64,000 bases of DNA from Curtobacterium sp. VKM Ac-1393 (GTDB lineage: Bacteria; Actinomycetota; Actinomycetes; Actinomycetales; Microbacteriaceae), in NCBI RefSeq assembly GCF_015350995.1, contig NZ_JADKRW010000001.1, positions 186,001 to 250,000 on the forward strand. The letters run 5' to 3'. This document shows, piece by piece, positions 58,896 to 64,000 of the stretch (position 1 is the stretch's first letter; the number at the start of each line of letters is the position of its first letter). A program made the translations under genes and the position numbers. The notes beneath the pieces are model-generated. The model was not told the origin of the DNA. It did no database searches and was given only the letters and a program-made list of their open reading frames with translations.

Positions 58896-58925
58896 TTGAC
58901 GCAACTGGTCATGACCAGGCATGAT
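58896..58925 (+). promoter_or_regulatory. Possible rightward promoter enclosing a dre-like palindrome
   Basis: TTGACG (58896-58901), 18-bp spacer, CATGAT (58920-58925) reading right. No gene follows on this strand; a stable hairpin ends at 59005. See the dre and repeat entries. Confidence 0.3.
58905..58918. promoter_or_regulatory. dre-like (DasR) palindrome CTGGTCATGACCAG
   Basis: Perfect 14-bp palindrome, ACTGGTCATGACCAG with flank. The DasR-responsive element of Streptomyces is ACTGGTCTAGACCAGT (established), so 7 of the 8 positions of the left half and the mirrored right half match apart from the central TA/AT. It is upstream of the DasA-like gene and fits GlcNAc-6-phosphate control by a DasR/NagR-type GntR regulator, which is not in this window. 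Confidence 0.6.
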
Positions 58926-58958
58926 CTGCGCCGCACGTCGACGGGGTGGACGCGCCGA

Positions 58959-59005
58959 CCGGGAGGCCCGGTGCCGGTCTCGCAGACCGGCACCGGGCCT
59001 CCCGG
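58959..59005. repeat. Repeat family A palindrome (variant CCGGGAGGCCCGG)
   Basis: 22-base arms with a 3-base CGC loop; core CCGGGAGGCCCGG and complement. It lies between the 5' end of the importer operon and the 3' end of the DUF2231 gene. Remaining parts of 58738-59056 hold only the operator sites described; no gene. Confidence 0.85.
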
Positions 59006-59056
59006 ATCACCACCACTTCCGTCAGACGGCCGCCAGCGCGGACGTGGGATAGGCCG

Positions 59057-59611
59057 TCAGGCGTCGAACGGTACCTCGCCGTGGTCGCTCACGCCGGCAC
59101 GCTGCCGGTAGGCCAGGTGCCCACCGAGGTACCCGCCGACCCCGACGACTCCGAGCGCCGCGAACCCGAGCAGCTTCCCCGCGCCGTGGTTGCCGTGCTT
59201 CCGCTGCCACCACGACAGCCCGTACAGCGAGATGCCGACCCAGTTCACGGCCTGGTGCACCCATCCGGTGCGCAGCTGCTCGCGGTCGAGCTCCGACCAG
59301 TCGACGTACCCGGCGACCGAGGCACTGCCGGAGGACACGAGCCCGACGCCGATCAGCGTCTTGGCGGCCTTCGCGTTGCCCTTCCCGCCGAACACGTCGA
59401 GCACGGCCGCGGAGATCCAGGCCCCGAGCGGCACCTGCACCATGAGCGGGTGGACCGGGTGCCCGAACGGCACACCGTGCAGCAGCTGCCGCAGCGCCTT
59501 CGGCCGAGTGGTCGCCCGCACGACCGCGCGATCGATGTCGACGGCCTTGTCGAGCACACTCGCGTGCTCGATGGAGTCGGTGAGGCGACGCAGCGCACGG
59601 ATCTCAGGCAT
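59057..59611 (-). CDS. DUF2231-family membrane protein
   Basis: 184 residues from ATG 59611. The DUF2231 signature is GVPFGHPVHPLMVQVPLGAWISAAVLDVFGG with paired His residues, followed by AAKTLIGVGLVSSGSASVAGYVDW and HQAVNWVGISLYGLSW; four helices in total. The conserved histidines might bind metal or heme, but the function of the family is unknown. The N-terminal 45 residues are cytoplasmic and charged. A degenerate family A element (about 59630-59680) separates it from clpB. Confidence 0.88.
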   Translation of the reverse strand: MPEIRALRRLTDSIEHASVLDKAVDIDRAVVRATTRPKALRQLLHGVPFGHPVHPLMVQVPLGAWISAAVLDVFGGKGNAKAAKTLIGVGLVSSGSASVAGYVDWSELDREQLRTGWVHQAVNWVGISLYGLSWWQRKHGNHGAGKLLGFAALGVVGVGGYLGGHLAYRQRAGVSDHGEVPFDA

Positions 59612-59687
59612 GCCCTGCAGCCAACCCGGCAGGCCCGTACCGGGTCCCAGGAACCGGCCCCGGGCCTCCCGTCAGTCACCTCGCCGC

Positions 59688-61856
<2,169 letters not shown>

Positions 61857-61888
61857 GCGTTCCGTCCTTTCGTTGCGGTGGTGTTGTA

Positions 61889-61909
61889 CTTGAGTCTACT
61901 GCACTCAAC
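61889..61909 (-). promoter_or_regulatory. HAIR element (HspR operator) upstream of clpB
   Basis: CTTGAGT-N7-ACTCAAC, one mismatch from the HspR-associated inverted repeat CTTGAGT-N7-ACTCAAG (established in Streptomyces and mycobacteria). It lies 33-53 bp upstream of the clpB ATG and ends 1 base before the MFS stop codon, so clpB is expected to be repressed by HspR and induced by heat. Confidence 0.9.
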
Positions 61910-63316
61910 TTACGTCGGCGCGGAGACATTCCGGATCCCGACGGCGCTGACGACCGCGCCGGCGAGGAGCAGCACCGCCATCACGACGACCGCCCGGTGC
62001 AGGCCGGCGACACTCATCTCCCCGCCGAGCACGATGCCCGCGAGCGCCACCATCACCAGGCCGGCGATCCGTGCGATCGCGTTGTTCACGGCCGACCCGA
62101 CGCCGGCCTCGGACTGCGGCACCGATCCGAGCACGGCACTGGTCAGCGGCGTCACCATGAGCGCGATCCCGAACCCGACGAGCACGAGCCCGGGGAACAC
62201 GCCGAACCAGTACGCGTCCGGCTGCGCACCGACCAGCAGCATCAGGAGCGAGCCGATCGCAGCCACCGCCGGTCCCGCGGCCATGAACCAGCGCGGCCCG
62301 AACCGTCCGGCCAGACCACCCACCGCCGAGGACACCAGCAGCAGGACCACCGTCGGGGGCAGCGTCGCCAGGCCGGCGAGCCAGGCCGGGAACCCCCAGA
62401 CCTCCTGCAGGAACAGCGTCACCACGAAGAACACCATGCTCAGGGCGCCGTAGATCGACAGTGTCGCGATGTTGCCCACCGCGAAGTTCCGCACCCGGAA
62501 CAGCGCGAGCGGCACCAGCGGCGAACCGGTCGTCCGGGTCACGTGGAGTTCCCACGGCACGAAGGCGGCGAGCGCCACGGCACCGAGCACGAGCGCTGCG
62601 ACCACCACCGGCGCGTCCCACCCGAGCCGCTCCTGCTCGATGAGCCCGAGCACCGCGCCACCGACGCCGACGACCGCGAGCACGGCGCCGACGACGTCGA
62701 TGCGCGGCCGGGTCTCGGGGTGCACGTCACCGGTGATCCGCAGCACGAGCGGGATCGTCACCGCGATCGGCAGGGCCGTCAGCACGAAGATCCACCGCCA
62801 GCCGACGCTGTCGACCACCAGCCCGCCGACCACCGGCCCGAGGATCGTCGCCGCGCTCGACCAGGCGGTCCACGTGCCGATCGCCTTCGACTGCGCGGCC
62901 CCGCGGAACGCCGCCACGATGAGCGCGAGCGCACTGGGCGTCACGAGGGCGCCGCCGACCCCCTGGAGCGCCCGGGACACGATGAGGACCTCGCCGGTGG
63001 GGGCGACCGCACACGCGACCGAGGCGATCCCGAACACGACGAGCCCCCACGTGATGATCCGGACCCGGCCGAACACGTCCGACAGCGAGCCGGCGACGAG
63101 GATGAGCGAGCCGAGCGTGACCAGGTAGGCGTCGACGGTCCACTGCTGCACGACGAGCCCACCGCCGAGCTCCTGCCGGATCGCCGGGAGCGCCACGTTC
63201 ACCACGCTCGAGTCCAACCCGACGACGAACGACGACAGGATCGCCACCACCAGCACGGTGCGACGGTCGTCCCGGAGCGGCGCGGTGGCGCGGTGTGCGG
63301 CGGGCAGACTCGTCAT
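61910..63316 (-). CDS. MFS drug-efflux transporter, DHA2 (14-helix) type
   Basis: 468 residues from ATG 63316. Around 14 membrane helices. Motif D1/A-like segments: VLVVAILSSFVVGLDSSVVNVALPAIRQELGGG, LVAGSLSDVFGRVRII, and the motif C antiporter signature GPVVGGLVVDSVGWRWIFVLTALP. It belongs to the QacA/EmrB-like drug:H+ antiporters. No dedicated regulator is adjacent. Transcription from tatA side is separated by a hairpin. Confidence 0.92.
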   Translation of the reverse strand: MTSLPAAHRATAPLRDDRRTVLVVAILSSFVVGLDSSVVNVALPAIRQELGGGLVVQQWTVDAYLVTLGSLILVAGSLSDVFGRVRIITWGLVVFGIASVACAVAPTGEVLIVSRALQGVGGALVTPSALALIVAAFRGAAQSKAIGTWTAWSSAATILGPVVGGLVVDSVGWRWIFVLTALPIAVTIPLVLRITGDVHPETRPRIDVVGAVLAVVGVGGAVLGLIEQERLGWDAPVVVAALVLGAVALAAFVPWELHVTRTTGSPLVPLALFRVRNFAVGNIATLSIYGALSMVFFVVTLFLQEVWGFPAWLAGLATLPPTVVLLLVSSAVGGLAGRFGPRWFMAAGPAVAAIGSLLMLLVGAQPDAYWFGVFPGLVLVGFGIALMVTPLTSAVLGSVPQSEAGVGSAVNNAIARIAGLVMVALAGIVLGGEMSVAGLHRAVVVMAVLLLAGAVVSAVGIRNVSAPT

Positions 63317-63364
63317 GTGCTCATCCTGCGCCCCCTCGGGCCGCGCCGCGCCCCCGCACGACGA

Positions 63365-63396
63365 AGCCCCCGCGACCGACGAGGGTCGCGGGGGCT
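63365..63396 (-). terminator. Hairpin terminator between tatA and the MFS gene
   Basis: 13-base arms AGCCCCCGCGACC and GGTCGCGGGGGCT around a 6-base loop. It lies 39 bases beyond the tatA stop on the minus strand and about 50 bp before the MFS start. Confidence 0.75.
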
Positions 63397-63434
63397 GCCG
63401 ACAGGACGGGGCTGAGGGGTCCTGAGCTCGAGGT

Positions 63435-63722
63435 CTAGCGCCGGGAATCCGTGTTCGGCTGCGCGCTCGGGCCGGGGTTCAGGACCGGACCGGCGGCGGG
63501 CTCGGCGGGAGCGGTCGGAACGGTGGTGTTCGGGACCGCGGTGTTCTGCACCGTCGTGTCGCCCGCCTGAGCCTTCTTCTCGTCGTCGGACATCTCCTTC
63601 TTGAAGATGTTGATCGACTGCCCGAGACCCTTGGCGAGCGCCGGGAGCTTGGTCGCACCGAAGAGCAGGATGACGATCCCGAGGATGATCAGCAGGTGCA
63701 GACCGGTGAGGTTTCCGAGCAT
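63435..63722 (-). CDS. tatA: Twin-arginine translocase subunit TatA
   Basis: 95 residues; start ATG 63722 preferred over 63725 because it sits 5 nt after AAGGAG. TatA layout: short N-terminus, transmembrane helix [38 protein letters not shown] with the amphipathic helix, then a long Pro/Thr/Ala-rich acidic tail. The FGATKLP hinge is diagnostic. It forms the Tat protein-export pore with TatC, which is not in the window. The gap 63726-63893 holds no gene. Confidence 0.95.
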   Translation of the reverse strand: MLGNLTGLHLLIILGIVILLFGATKLPALAKGLGQSINIFKKEMSDDEKKAQAGDTTVQNTAVPNTTVPTAPAEPAAGPVLNPGPSAQPNTDSRR

Positions 63723-63893
63723 CATGACTCCTTGATCTGGAACTGGTCGCCGTTGGTGGATCGTCCTCGACCCACGGGGCGGAAGTCCGTGTCCCCCCAT
63801 CGTAACTCTCCCGCTCTCCGATGCCCAGGCCGGGCGCCGGAACGGACACCGATCGCACAGGGAAGTGGACGCAGCACGTGCCGCCGGCCGCTG

Positions 63894-63998
63894 CTACCGC
63901 GCCGAGAGCGCCCGGTCGAGGCTCCAGAGGACGGGCTCCTCGCGCAGCGCCGGGATGTCGGCCTCGGTCACGCCGGTGAGCCGGAAGGTCACCCGCTC
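63894..63998 (-). CDS. C-terminal end of an uncharacterised protein (truncated by window end)
   Basis: An open minus-strand frame runs off the right edge and ends at TAG 63894-63896. The visible 34 residues read ERVTFRLTGVTEADIPALRE and then EPVLWSLDRALSAR, with normal codon composition. Too short to assign a family; the start lies outside the window. Confidence 0.6.
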   Translation of the reverse strand, partial: ERVTFRLTGVTEADIPALREEPVLWSLDRALSAR

Positions 63999-64000
63999 CC

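Overview
The window is high-GC (roughly 70 %) actinobacterial chromosome. Dense gene packing, frequent 4-bp ATGA/GTGA overlaps, many leaderless starts, an HspR-type element before clpB, a DasR-like element, an Asp23 operon and the mix of families point to Microbacteriaceae, most like Curtobacterium. That placement is an inference from content, not from a marker gene. No rRNA, tRNA, CRISPR array, insertion sequence or prophage was seen. Both ends cut through genes.

Layout. 0-6 kb: end of a hypothetical gene, a CPBP protease/histidine kinase/NarL regulator operon, an SRPBCC protein, an Arg/Tyr phosphatase and purA. 6-10 kb: a 53-aa gene and a very large secreted subtilase. 10-14 kb: a coupled operon of TetR regulator, ATPase-like protein without a Walker A motif, and YhgE/Pip-type membrane protein. 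14-25.5 kb: LacI and TetR regulators, a TrmH-like methyltransferase, HAD phosphatase plus tam, secreted and wall enzymes (L,D-transpeptidase, PAP2 phosphatase), a CPBP protein, a DtxR/MntR regulator, a HEAT protein and an aldo/keto reductase. 25.7-31.8 kb: septum-formation-type protein with pyrE, a polytopic membrane protein and an M23 peptidase. 31.9-35.8 kb: an alpha/beta hydrolase with a helical N-terminus, translationally coupled to three tandem paralogous lipoproteins. This is the most system-like accessory locus here. 35.8-39 kb: an Asp23/DUF2273 envelope-stress operon ending in an aminoglycoside-phosphotransferase-like gene. 39-46 kb: exonuclease III, a Met/Cys-rich copper-storage-like protein, AEC transporter, nitroreductase, thioesterase, HAD sugar-phosphatase, trpF, a Ser/Thr kinase and a Hva1/TUDOR protein. 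46-59 kb: DedA, then sugar metabolism: ROK regulator with beta-hexosaminidase, a CapD-like dehydratase behind a regulated promoter, the fruR-fruK-fruA operon, and a DasABC-like ABC importer lacking its own ATPase. 59-64 kb: DUF2231 protein, an N-domain-less ClpB, a drug-efflux MFS protein and tatA.

How the parts relate. GH20 hexosaminidase, ROK regulator, DasA-like importer and a dre-like palindrome suggest uptake and hydrolysis of chitobiose/GlcNAc oligomers. The fru operon is a complete fructose PTS import and phosphorylation unit. The CPBP-kinase-regulator set, Asp23 operon, ClpB and Ser/Thr kinase look like envelope and proteostasis stress functions.

The non-coding space is unusual. Nearly every longer gap holds one or more recurrent palindromic elements, in several sequence families, mostly at 3' ends of genes. 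These are listed as repeats and discussed as findings.
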